Shown piece by piece: positions 11,855 through 21,577 of a DNA stretch of 64,000 bases. Within the stretch, counting starts at the first letter, position 1; the number at the start of each line of letters is the position of its first letter. The notes under the pieces are model-generated. The model was not told where the DNA came from, ran no database searches, and saw only the letters and a program-made list of their open reading frames with translations. This stretch comes from Auriscalpium vulgare (Eukaryota > Basidiomycota > Agaricomycetes > Russulales > Auriscalpiaceae). The stretch covers positions 248,001-312,000 of the forward strand of contig JAHBBC010000037.1 in assembly GCA_019915015.1 (NCBI GenBank). Reading direction: 5' to 3'. The position numbers and the translations under genes were made by a program.

Positions 11855-11940
11855 AAAAAGTCGCACAGAGGGAGAATTGAACCTACAACCTCTTGGTTCT
11901 TTATATCAACCAATAGTATTGACCACTACACTACAAGGCC
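11855..11940 (-). ncRNA. tRNA-derived Pol III cassette (degenerate, SINE-like head)
   Basis: The minus strand reads TAGTGTAGTGGTCAATA, like an A box, and about 35 nt later GTAGGTTCAATTCT, like a B box. A TTTTT run follows at GTGCGACTTTTT. A stem TTGGTT/AACCAA sits where an anticodon arm would be, but the acceptor and T stems do not pair well. It is therefore a tRNA relic rather than a working tRNA gene. The same cassette occurs in B2. Confidence 0.45.
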
Positions 11941-12122
11941 ATTCAGCTTTGTAGGATATGTACAGTACTTGTTGACCTTCTATCTTCTCCTGCCCTACAA
12001 GACAATTTGCTCTTTGCATCAATTTCTTTCCCCTTCTTTGGTACTTTGGGAAAAGATATATATATATAAAGCTACAATTATTGTGATTTGCAAAATGGAT
12101 GAGATTCACTGAAAAAAAGAGT

Positions 12123-12696
12123 TCAGAGGTCTTCGACCCGTGGGCTGCGGCGCCACCAGGTGCCGTGGCTTCGCTCTTGACTCCAACGCTTACACATCAC
12201 CGCTGCTTCCCACAACATGTGACGTGTTGTCGCTGTCGTGCTGACGTGCCATGAGACATCGACAACATGTATCTCAGCTTCTACTGCACCTGTGGAGGTG
12301 GTTCTGGGCTCAATCGAGATAGTGATGTATACTATCATGACTGATTCACATATACATGCAATTCTATGGTGCTACTGTGGATAGAAATTACATACATGTG
12401 AAAATGAAATACAACTCTTTTGCCGTGAACTACAGCATCAGATAAACTCTTGGGCATCTTAGGAATACATGACATCCAAGCCCTTGATTGAGCCTGGAAC
12501 CGCCTCCATAGGCGTAGTGGAAGCCAAGATACACATTGTCAATGTCGTGTGGCACGTCAGCACAACGGTGACGGCACTGATACACATCGCTCCATGCTGC
12601 GAGGCGATCATTACAGAATTTTCGCACTTTCATCAAGTCGACAGACACACAATTCTGAAGATCGCAGCATCGCACAGCAGTGCTCCGACCACCTGA
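12123..12696. repeat. diverged inverted repeat with head-to-head short frames
   Basis: The segment 12123-12338, read on the minus strand, and 12469-12690, read on the plus strand, are related: both carry a shared core from ATTGAGCC to TGGCACGTCAGCAC. Both can be translated into similar peptides (VEAEIHVVDVSWHVSTT and VEAKIHIVNVVWHVSTT). Differences are mostly transitions. The arms are about 130 bp apart. Whether they were ever coding is unclear. Confidence 0.5.
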
Positions 12697-13398
12697 TTAG
12701 TTCTTCCAACCGCTCGCAAGATTGGAGTCTTGCAGAGCAGTCACGCAATCGGAATCATACCTTGAACACCACACTCGCGCCAGCGACGCTGTCGCACGCA
12801 GCACACACAGTCATCCGACCACTTGCTCGTTGTTCCAACTGCCACCATGTGACCTCAAGCACAGCACCTCCCACAGCTGTCACAATGCGTCGGAATTCCA
12901 TCAGACATGTTTACTGTTGAGATTGGCATCAGAATGTATGCACGATGCCGCTCCAGTCACTGTGACATCTGTATTCCTCTGCAGTCGCACTATTGTCCTC
13001 TGACCATTGTTCACCTCAGTTCTTGTACTCACACTGCATCGTTCTGATCCCAATTGTTTTGTATTTTTATCAGCGTCCCGATTATTGCCTCAGGATTCTG
13101 ACCACCATTCCGGAGCATTCTTACCAGAAGAATAATCACAACGTCACAACATTGTAACACTCACCTCCGACCACCTAGTGCATCGGAGCATGCAGGATGT
13201 TGAGCTACCACCCAGTGATAGAGACAATCCCCAAGCCTAGACTGTCAGCAATTTTGCTTGGGTATATTTAATGGCCAAGCCCCTCTCCCCCCTGCCCCCT
13301 AAATGATTAAGAGTAATTGTACTGCCATGCTTGCACTGGCCATTTCCCACCAAGTTGTTTCTTTCTTCAACCAAGTCAGGCCAAAACATGAACACATT

Positions 13399-13465
13399 AG
13401 GGGAGCTCAGAGTAGACCGTTTTCGTTTCCGTTTCGTTTTCAAACGCCTTTCGTTTTCGATTCGG
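13399..13465 (+). repeat. Harbinger left terminal inverted repeat
   Basis: An exact reverse complement of 16719-16785 by eye. It contains several TTTCGTTTTC-like blocks. Confidence 0.9.
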
Positions 13466-13597
13466 CCCGCGGCATAAGTGACCCGATGTGTGACAATCGT
13501 GTGACTTTAGGTGACGCTCGCGTTGTGCGGCGTCTTCGTGTCTCACACACTCATTCCCTCGCGATACCTCCTTAATCTACACTCTCCTACTCTCTTA

Positions 13598-15194
13598 ATG
13601 CCCCGGAAACGCGGCCGCTCGGACTCCGACCAGCCTGAGACAGCTCCGGGCAAGAAATCCCGTGAGGAGAACATCAGCTGGGGCACAAATAAGAAGCCAA
13701 ATGAGCTGCTCCTGCAGCTCATCACGGAGCTCGAACAGCCGCAAAATCGCAAGGTTATGTTTGGTAACAAGCGTGGTGAGGTATGCAGGTGGCCCACGCA
13801 TCATCTGGGCTTTGTTACTGACATCTTTCCAGAAGAAAAGCGGAGAAAGTAAGGTCGCAGCGGGTCAGCGGCTTGCTCGCATCCTCTGGAAGGATGCTCC
13901 GGACTCGGATTTCGTCAGTCTGGGAGCAAAGGTGCTCGGGAAAATAAATCAGTATGTCCATACCCTTATTGGATGCCTCATACGTGCTCACAGGCTTGTG
14001 TAGGCTACGCATCACCTATCACTCCAAGGTTCGGCGCATTAAGTGCACGGGTGGAGGTGTCCTCACTGGGAATGAGGCCATCGTCGACACAGGTGATGCC
14101 GACGATGGTCCAGATGAGTATTTGGTCTGCTACATAGGGCCAGATGGCCCATCCGAGGATACCGATGCACGCCACAAGAATATCTGGCGTAAGTTCATTT
14201 TGTGATCTCCGATGAGCACGCTGGAGGCTAACACATCCTGTGCAGAGGAGATCGAGGCCGAGTTCGCTGTCTTCCCCCGAATTCACGCGATCCTTGCCAC
14301 CCGCCCAAATGAAAACCCGATCATCATCACGACTGGGGTTGGTCCGGACGGTCACCGCACAGTGCACTATCAGCCTCCCGACGACGCGCCACCTGTGCGG
14401 CAACCGCGCGAAGAGGACATAGACCCCGTCCTACGCGTTCACGATGGCCCGGCGCCTCTCGCGCAAGACTCTTCTGCGACCGCACCCGGCCCGGGATCGC
14501 CACCGCAGACGCCACACACTCCCAAAGAGAACCGCGTGCCGCCCTCGTCGCAAGCAAGTGCGAAGAAGACTCCCGCACACCTGTCGGAAGAGAAGCTGGA
14601 GAGCTTGAAGGGTCGCTTCAAGCCCACGTCACGCACCGGCATTCAAGACATACTGAAGGAGTCCATCGAGTAAGTAATACTAGTTGTTGGTAATGCACGT
14701 GGACTAATTCATGTGGCAGGCGTAGCTTTGCGGTGTCAAAGGAAGAGAACATCCGCAAAGCTGTCGACAGGCTGCGCGATGACATGAATAGTCTTCGCCA
14801 AGACGCTCGCGATCGCCACGACCGCCTCTTTCGTGAGCTGCAGATTGGCTTGTGGACGAACGATGAGTATCGCCGCAAGTCGGAAGCACTTGACGATGAC
14901 CTTCAGCTGCAGCTTCAAGATCTCCGTGAAAATATATCGCGCCTTCAGAATCCTCCTCTGGTTGTCGCCGCCGCTACGCCCGCTCGTTCCATCTCACGCA
15001 CGGGCTCTATGTCAACCGCTGCATCGACGCCTTCATCTCTGCCGCGCGCATCGACACCTCCGGATGATGAGCCCGAGAGCGAGATGACAAGCCAGAGAGA
15101 AAATAGTCCTCCCTGGGATGAGAGCCAGTTGGACAGAGATCTTGGACGAGGATCATCTGTGGTTCCAGACGAGTTGGAGCGAGGCTTAGTCTGA
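13598..15194 (+). CDS. Harbinger accessory (Myb/SANT-like) protein, 5 exons
   Basis: Exons 13598-13780, 13833-13951, 14004-14188, 14246-14669 and 14720-15194 join in frame through GT-AG introns of 50-57 nt and end at TGA. The start is ATG MPRKRGRSDSDQPETA. The N-terminal ISWGTNKKPNELLLQLITEL resembles the first helix of Myb/SANT-like domains. The C-terminal half is a charged, probably coiled-coil region (EENIRKAVDRLRDDMNSLRQ), followed by a Ser/Pro-rich tail. In PIF/Harbinger elements the second protein binds DNA and helps the transposase reach the nucleus, and that role is inferred here. No frame break was found. Confidence 0.75.
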
Positions 15195-15309
15195 TCATTT
15201 TGCTTTTGTCCTTTCTAACTGCAGCCTCTCATTTAATGCTACACAGTCCTTTCTTCTTTCTGATTATATCTCTCTTACTCTTTACAATCTCAGATTTAAT
15301 CTTGTTCAT

Positions 15310-16632
15310 TTATACAAGTCCTGCTCGTTGAGCGGCTACTATTTCTGCCACAAGGCCACGTCTCCTAGCCTCGCAATCATCATCCTCTGTGATATCATCA
15401 TCTATAGGATCATCTGGCTCCCCCCTATCGTCCTCTTCCTGAGCACGTGAGTGCCAAGTCGCAAAGCTTGTCCCACTCGCCCATCCTTCGATGTCGAGCA
15501 CTGCGTTGTGCAAGATGATGCAACATGAAATCCACCGACACGCTCGTATATGGTCCCGATTGTAACGGATATTGAGCCGTAAGCCACGAAGGGATTGCCA
15601 TCGGCCCTTGAGTGCACCCATGGTGTGTTCAGAGCGAACGCGTAGGCGAGCTACGTGTTTGTCGAATAAGGCATTTGAGCGGTCTAACGACGCTGGTTTC
15701 TTGTGAACTGGGATGGTCCGCGAGCTGACAGGGTACGCAGAGTCACCCCATGCAAACTCGTCACCTCTGAAGAACCAGTCGGTATGCTTGACAGCTGCAG
15801 TATGCTCAAATGCAGATGCATCATGAGCAGAACCGGTCATGCCAAGCGAATAGTCAACGATTCGTAGATTCGACGGTGTATTGCCAATCTGTGTACAGAT
15901 ATGTCAGTCAGGAGCTATTAGAAGATATCCAGCATACCTGGACGTTGAACCCATAGTTGCACTTCCTTGTGTAGTACGCGTCACCGTCGAGGCCGGGGCG
16001 ACTGTACAGGACAACAATTGTCCCGTCGTACATCACCCATCCCTCCCTCCAGGTGGATCCCGTGAAACCAAGCTGCTCATCAATCCACCTTTCTCGACCT
16101 CTTTCTCCTCCTCTGTTAGCGGCCGTACAAACATCCCATGCAAGGACATCAGCGCCTCCTGACATCTCTCCGTGTATAGCTCCACAGCGCCCTCTGAACA
16201 GCCCGCTGCACGGCTGATATCCTCGAGAGATGCGCCATTGCCATAGCGACCCATACGGTACAGGGTCACCGCTAATTGCGTTCGGATATCCTCCTGCGGG
16301 GTGTTCGAGTTGTTCTGGAATACGGGATGACCCTCGATGAGGCCAAGGATAGTGTCGAAGACGTGGGGAGAGACACGGAGCATGTTGATAAAGCGGTGGT
16401 GATGGGCAGGATCCTGTGCATACTCCCATGCAAGCTGGAGATTGCCGGCTTTAACGACGGGAGGACGGGGGTTGATGTAGCGGGAGGATAGGATGGTGTG
16501 AAGGATTGAGCTATCGCGTTGGAGCTGCTCCATCATAGCTGTGGCTGAAGATGGAGGCATGAGTGCCATCTGGATAGCCATATATGTGATGTATGCGTCG
16601 ATAATCTCATCGTGGTAGGTAGCACGGGCCAT
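15310..16632 (-). pseudogene. Harbinger DDE transposase with one frameshift
   Basis: The model runs from ATG at 16632 (MARATYHDEIIDAY) to the stop at 15310, with a 49-nt intron at 15889-15937. The DDE triad is visible: VMYDGTIV (first D), FAWGDSAYP (second D) and RVRSEHTMGALKGRW (E), typical of the HARBI1-like DDE_Tnp_4 family. An N-terminal helix-turn-helix-like region (GASLEDISRAAGCSEGAV) precedes it. The frame is lost at 16090-16092, where EEEKEVEK and RWIDEQLGF lie in adjacent frames with no room for an intron. A run of three T (plus strand) where four would keep frame is the simplest explanation. Confidence 0.85.
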
Positions 16633-16718
16633 GGCTGGTGGAAGAGCTCGAAAGCAATGGCGGCGGTGTCGCGCAGCGGCGTAGATTGAGTGACATTATG
16701 TAATATCACGCCGGGGCG

Positions 16719-16785
16719 CCGAATCGAAAACGAAAGGCGTTTGAAAACGAAACGGAAACGAAAACGGTCTACTCTGAGCTCCCCT
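16719..16785 (-). repeat. Harbinger right terminal inverted repeat
   Basis: Mirror copy of 13399-13465; the 3' flank is ATT. Confidence 0.9.
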
Positions 16786-17362
16786 ATTATAAGTCGCTTT
16801 AGGAAATAGATCCCACGGTCAAGTCGCGTCGTCCCAACTGCCTTTTTCAGTAATTCTTAGCTAAGCAGGTCCTGCCGCACCTTGCAGGATCCTCACACTT
16901 CAACTATAGCACTAGCATGGTTCTCATTACGAGTACTCTTAATTATGATTCCTCCTAATCATTTATTTTCTCCATCAGTCAGGCGAAATGCATGCATTAG
17001 AAAGAGTGCTGTAGGAGATATGTCCCAAAGCTTGGACTAAAGTCAAGTCGTGTCATCCCATCTGCCTAATTCTGTAATTCTTAGCTAAGTAGCTCCTGCC
17101 TGCCCTGTGATTTACATACCTTTGCACTGCAAAAGACACTCGTGTCTGCGAGTATTTTGCATTTTCCAAGCTAATTAGCATTGATATACACATGATACCA
17201 ATTGTTCTCAGGTCAGAAGAGAAGGCCTTCTAACTTCCCTTTTTGGTAACATGTTCCCACGGGGTGACAATGGTGAGGTTGGCAATTGGGAGGGCTCTAG
17301 TTGCTAACTACCATGCATTATATACCAGAAGTGTTGAGAGGATGTTGATCATGTGAATAGCC

Positions 17363-18309
17363 AATGATATAATTCCTCAACAAGCGTCGTGGGAATAAAT
17401 TTCCTTTCGTGCTTTTCCTGAAGCGCACTTTTTGACCTGACTGGTTAGAGAAATAAACAATTACAGTGTTGGACCGTCAACCGAGACACCGAAACGTCCG
17501 GCCTACCGCAAATATTGAGGATGTGTCGGTTGGACACAAATTTTTGTACACATGTCATAGGAGCATATATTAGACTACTCAAGAAATTACAGAGCTGTGT
17601 GATATGTTGCGAGGGAGGCCATGTCGAAATTCTACTAAAATGCGTTATCTGCAGACACGGTCAAGCAAGACATCTGTTTTAGGAAGCCAGGATGTGTCAT
17701 CAGGTCCTCTGATTAGATTAGTGGCCCTCCTCTGAATCCTCTCTAGCCTCAGTGGTCTCGCTTTCAAGCCCGCAAACCAGATTTTCCTCACTTTCAGCAT
17801 CATGCATAGCCTTGAGACTGTTTAAGTTTGCACAATGTGCGTGAGCTTGAGCAAGGTGAAGTATTTGCAGCTCAGTGTCACGTGATTTTATCACGCCTGC
17901 ACTGGCGCGGTCCCCATAGATCAGTGTCGTACTGCATCAAGGGGAACTCTTTCCGAGCGAAATAAAACATGTACAGCATCAGAAAGGCCTTTAAGTGTAT
18001 AATGTGTGATAATAATGGTCTCTCATATGGTATGTAGCTGTCAAGCTGCTTGTTTCAGGGACAATATTCCTTAGACATGCATATATGACACTTCTGTGCC
18101 TTCTAGCTCGGGCAATTGTGCACTGATTTCCTTCATTTTTGCTCGCACTTGTAGCAGTAAGGTAGAGGCTAATTTAAATGACTTTGATTGGGGCCAAACG
18201 GTAGCGGTGATGGAGGTATATAGCATGTGTCTTGTTTGGTAGTGCTGTCTCGTGTGACGGTCCAACACTGTAAGAGTTAATTGTAATGATATAATTCCTC
18301 AACAAGCGT
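17363..18309. repeat. 0.9 kb insertion in A2 flanked by 25-bp direct repeats
   Basis: The 25-mer AATGATATAATTCCTCAACA plus AGCGT occurs at 17363-17387 and 18285-18309, while A1 has a single copy near 11423-11447. The inserted 897 bp consist of about 75 bp of unique sequence, a MITE (17464-18270) and 14 bp. Confidence 0.6.
17464..18270. mobile_element. mariner-like MITE (807 bp, no transposase)
   Basis: The ends CAGTGTTGGACCGTCA and TGACGGTCCAACACTG are 16-bp perfect inverted repeats, each preceded or followed by TA, as in Tc1/mariner-type insertions. No frame longer than about 65 codons lies inside, so it would need a transposase from elsewhere. Confidence 0.65.
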
Positions 18310-18715
18310 GGGAAAATGACGCAGTTGAATCAGGCAGACTGGGATTTTTGCCGGTCAATGAGTCATTGCTTACTAATCCCGGGGATAAAGTACCCGGTTA
18401 CCCGGTAATTGAGCAATTTTTAGCTAAGTAGCTCCTGCCCAATGTTTTTCAACACCTTCTCACTTCCAAAGACACTCATGTCTGCAAGTATTTTGCGTTT
18501 TGCAAGCTAACCAGCAACAATATGAACATGTTTTCAATTGTTCTCGAGTCAGCAAAAAATACTGCACGATTTCCATTTTAGGTAAAATTTTCCCACGGGT
18601 AGGCCAAACACGCACCATGATGCATCAACCGGCACTTTCAACTGTGTGCAGGTTTAAACGTAGTCTCCGTGGCTGACCTTGGCACAGAAGATAGTTGTTC
18701 TGTTATAAGGTCTGC

Positions 18716-18751
18716 ATCAAAATTACGGAGCCTGGCGGGGCAACCCCACTC
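18716..18751 (+). repeat. left inverted repeat of the DUF6589-RecQ element
   Basis: Starts ATCAAAATTACGGAGCC and contains GGGCAACCCCA. It matches the reverse complement of 50333-50368 at 29 of 36 positions. It lies 55 bp inside the left TTTAAACG, while the right copy lies only 9 bp inside, so the exact left end is uncertain. Confidence 0.65.
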
Positions 18752-18788
18752 GGGGATTGCCGAGGAATTTCCTCGTCTCTTGCCAGGC
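18730..18788. other. hairpin-forming sequence at the element's left end
   Basis: GCCTGGC (18730-18736) pairs with GCCAGGC (18782-18788), and CGAGGAATTTCCTCG (18761-18775) is an inner palindrome. It overlaps the left inverted repeat and the region upstream of the DUF6589 start. Confidence 0.5.
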
Positions 18789-20557
18789 ACAGATGGCGGT
18801 AGCGTCAGCGTAATTAGCCTATAATGTCATCACATAGTAGTCATACAGCCAATCTATCAGCTTTGCTTCGATTCGAAGTCGTCCACAACACAAGATATGC
18901 CTAGGAAGAAGCCAGATGCCGACACGCTCTGTCACGATTGCAAGAAGAAAAGGATAGCAGAGAATGGGGTACGTCTATGTAGCAAAACGGGTCTACGGCG
19001 TTGCAATTGACCGAAGCTCTTAGGGGTCACGAAGCCTGGTTCTCGTCGGTCCCCTCAGTCCTCAGAAGAAAAAATGAAGACTATCCTCGACACTATAGTG
19101 GCCGCAAACTGGACCTTCGGGATATTTCTGAGTTTCTTTTTCGGGGATTCCCTGAATGTAGATCTAGCATCACGACACTTTTCTATGCTCAAGGCCTTCC
19201 TCTGCGGTCAAGCCCCAAAGCACACAGCTGCCCATATACTCGATGCCATGTACTGGCATCCACTTGCGAGCCCGCCCGCAAGTCACAAGGACTTCAATAA
19301 TCACTTCAATCTCAATCAGCCTATGGACAATATCAACTACGCGCAGCCCGCAATCGGGACATGGGCTCTTCGACGCGTCACCAACGAGATGGGCCATGAA
19401 GTCAAATACCTGATGTCATGTCCGGCTGGTCTTCGTGTTCGGGCGGGCGGGACAAAGGCGGCAGCCGCACGTCGCGCTGTCGAATCTGCAATCATTCCGG
19501 ACGCGGACGAAGCAGCGGCGACGGCGCAGGCTGGCACGTCGGATGCGGGGCGCGGGGCTGAGGAAGAAGGCCAACACGGAGAGGCGACGCGTGATTTGGC
19601 AGATGGCGATGCGCTCATGGATGATGACGAACCTATGGCGGAGACCCGTAAGCAACTGTGCACTGAAATTACAGCGTGACCTTACCTTTCCGTGCAGCTC
19701 TACCGTCAACTCAACAGCCTCTTCGTAAGAAAAAGGGTGCTGCTTCGAAGGACCCGATCATCTCCTGGGACATTGTCAACAAATTCTCAATGTCCGGCCT
19801 AGCAAGCAAGTACAGGGAACACGCACCGGTTACCTGGCAGGTTGTCTCTGAGGCTCTCAACTTCGGGAAGGGGACAGAAGGAGAGGGCTACCGGCCGTCG
19901 AACATTGTGCGTGCATTACATTGTCCGCAAGATCCTACATTCACAAATCTACAGGTTGCGTCAAGTGTTATCAGCGAGCTCGTATTTGGCAATAATTCAT
20001 GGACCAACCTGATGGCAATCAGCCGGGGCATCATTCTGTTCGGTACGAAGGCGCACCAGTCCGTTGATGGGCACCAGACGGTAGTAGGGCGGAAATGGGT
20101 ACTTTCCTATCCCTAGAGCGCTGTCAGTGGTACCGCGTTGTTGTGCGAGCGAGTCGTCACGTTCCCAAAGGTTCGCGAAGTGACTCCACCGATACGTGGA
20201 TCGTGGTCGTAACGAGGATTCGGATCGGAATGAGGGTTTGGCGTGTGCGCCGGACCAGGAAACGAGAAGGAGTGAGCGTACGAGTCACCGAAGCGACGAA
20301 CAAACGAAGTCGCGACGAGCGAGCTCCGAAGTTGGACGCGGAGGAACGCGGAATGACGATGGAGGGAGGGAGAGAGAGATCGACGTAACACGAGGTTCGG
20401 CTTTATACGTTGATCGGTGCGATGGGTAGTTGGGTGACTTCGGACAACTTCGGCTTGCAGATGAAGTGATGTGTAATGGGGAACGCGTTCGTCGTGGGCC
20501 TGAACTTGAGGAGGCCTCGAAGGCGATATCAAAGTGGATGAAGGTCTGTCGATGGCG

Positions 20558-20661
20558 ATGTTCGAGAGGCGAGGTTCGGTCGTCGAGGTTCGAGAGGCGA
20601 GGTTCGGGAGGCGAGGTTCGGGAGGCGAGGTTCGGAAGGCGAGGTTCGGAAAGCGAAGTTG
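20558..20661. repeat. minisatellite, 14-bp unit
   Basis: About seven imperfect tandem copies of GAGGCGAGGTTCGG lie inside the solo-LTR-like block. They give spurious Arg/Gly-rich open frames in this segment. Confidence 0.75.
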
Positions 20662-21487
20662 GGGTACGTGGTGCGAAAGGCGAAGGTCGAAAGCGAAGTC
20701 AAAGGCGAGCGTATTGGGGCGTGCGGCGTAGTGGTTACAAGCGATAAGGGGAACGAGGGAGTACAACGACAGTAAGAGCTGTCGATGCGGGCGGTTTGCA
20801 ATGTCTCTTTCGAGATGCTGACTATGAGGGGGAAAGTAACTTGTTATTCGGTGTGCTATCGAGTCGTATTTAAGCTACAACGAGTGCGAGACCGTATCGT
20901 ACGGAAACGAACATAGGTAGGTGCGTACAGAGACGAAACACGAGGGAAGTGGATAAGGATCATGTGTCGCAAGTCGAGGTGGGTCGGAACGAGCATATGT
21001 AGCGAGAGGGAGCTCTCATGGGGAACGAGAACGATGGATACCAAACAAACGATCAGCGCTGTCGCTACGATGTGATATACAGAAGGATGAAGTACGAACG
21101 ATATTGTGGAGACGCGCCTCAGCGGTACAAGGCGCGCCAAACGTATATCCGTGAGCCGAAGTCGCAGCGAGTGGCGGACGATCTCCCGAAGTGGCTGGGA
21201 AGGTAGCCATGGCTTCGGGCTCGGTTCGCCTCGGCTCGGAAAGGTCGGGACGATAGAGGGGATCAATCGGGAACGCTATAAGTGAGGGGGAGAATCGGAC
21301 AGGGAAGTACCGGGTGACAGCCGGTCATCTCGGAGATACGCTCACGGGGCGTTTCACTACACTGATCTTGGTCCGGCAGCGACTTTGTGGCGTGTCTGCT
21401 GCTGATGGGCCGAAAGGTCTCGACCGAACCACGTGCGGGCGCCTCGGGATGACTGGAAACGAGGCCGAGGCGCTGGAAAGTTCGGAG

Positions 21488-21577
21488 CCGAAGTCACGTG
21501 ACTTCGGAACTTTCCGAAGTGGCTGTGCCGAAACGGCGGAAACGACGGTCCGGAGACCAAAGTCACGTGACTTTGGT
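21488..21577. promoter_or_regulatory. two perfect CACGTG palindromes
   Basis: CCGAAGTCACGTGACTTCGG (21488-21507) and a 22-bp palindrome with the same GTCACGTGAC core (21556-21577) lie 48 bp apart. GTCACGTGAC is the extended E-box bound by Cbf1/USF-type bHLH factors. They sit near the 5' side of the putative minus-strand LTR, where promoter sites would be expected. Confidence 0.5.

Larger units (their letters stand above)
11799..13356. repeat. repeat B, copy 1
   Basis: About 1.56 kb, nearly identical to 50386-51941. A1 plus B1 form one 2.55 kb unit, which is repeated in tandem as A2 plus B2. It holds a tRNA-like Pol III cassette at one end and a diverged inverted repeat in its middle. No long reading frame is convincing. 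Confidence 0.8.
13399..16785. mobile_element. PIF/Harbinger-type DNA transposon
   Basis: A 3387-bp element with perfect inverted ends of about 67 bp (13399-13465 and 16719-16785) starting AGGGGAGCTCAGAGTAGACC. It is flanked by ATT on both sides (13396-13398 and 16786-16788). The empty site ACACATTATAAG exists in repeat A1. It encodes the two proteins usual for the superfamily, converging: a spliced DNA-binding-type protein on the plus strand and a DDE transposase on the minus strand. The transposase has a one-base frame break, so this copy may depend on others. Confidence 0.9.
13357..18660. repeat. repeat A, copy 2 (interrupted)
   Basis: The same sequence as 10807-11798, but with a PIF/Harbinger transposon inserted at 13399 and a 0.9 kb insertion at 17388-18284. 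It ends at TTTAAACG (18653-18660), after which the DUF6589-RecQ element starts instead of repeat B. Confidence 0.8.

Noticed and set aside
11855..11940. A functional tRNA gene
   Set aside because: Boxes A and B are recognisable, but the acceptor and T stems do not pair and the loop at the anticodon position is too long.
20196..20747. Arg/Gly-rich frames at 20196-20747 on both strands
   Set aside because: They are generated by the 14-bp GAGGCGAGGTTCGG minisatellite.
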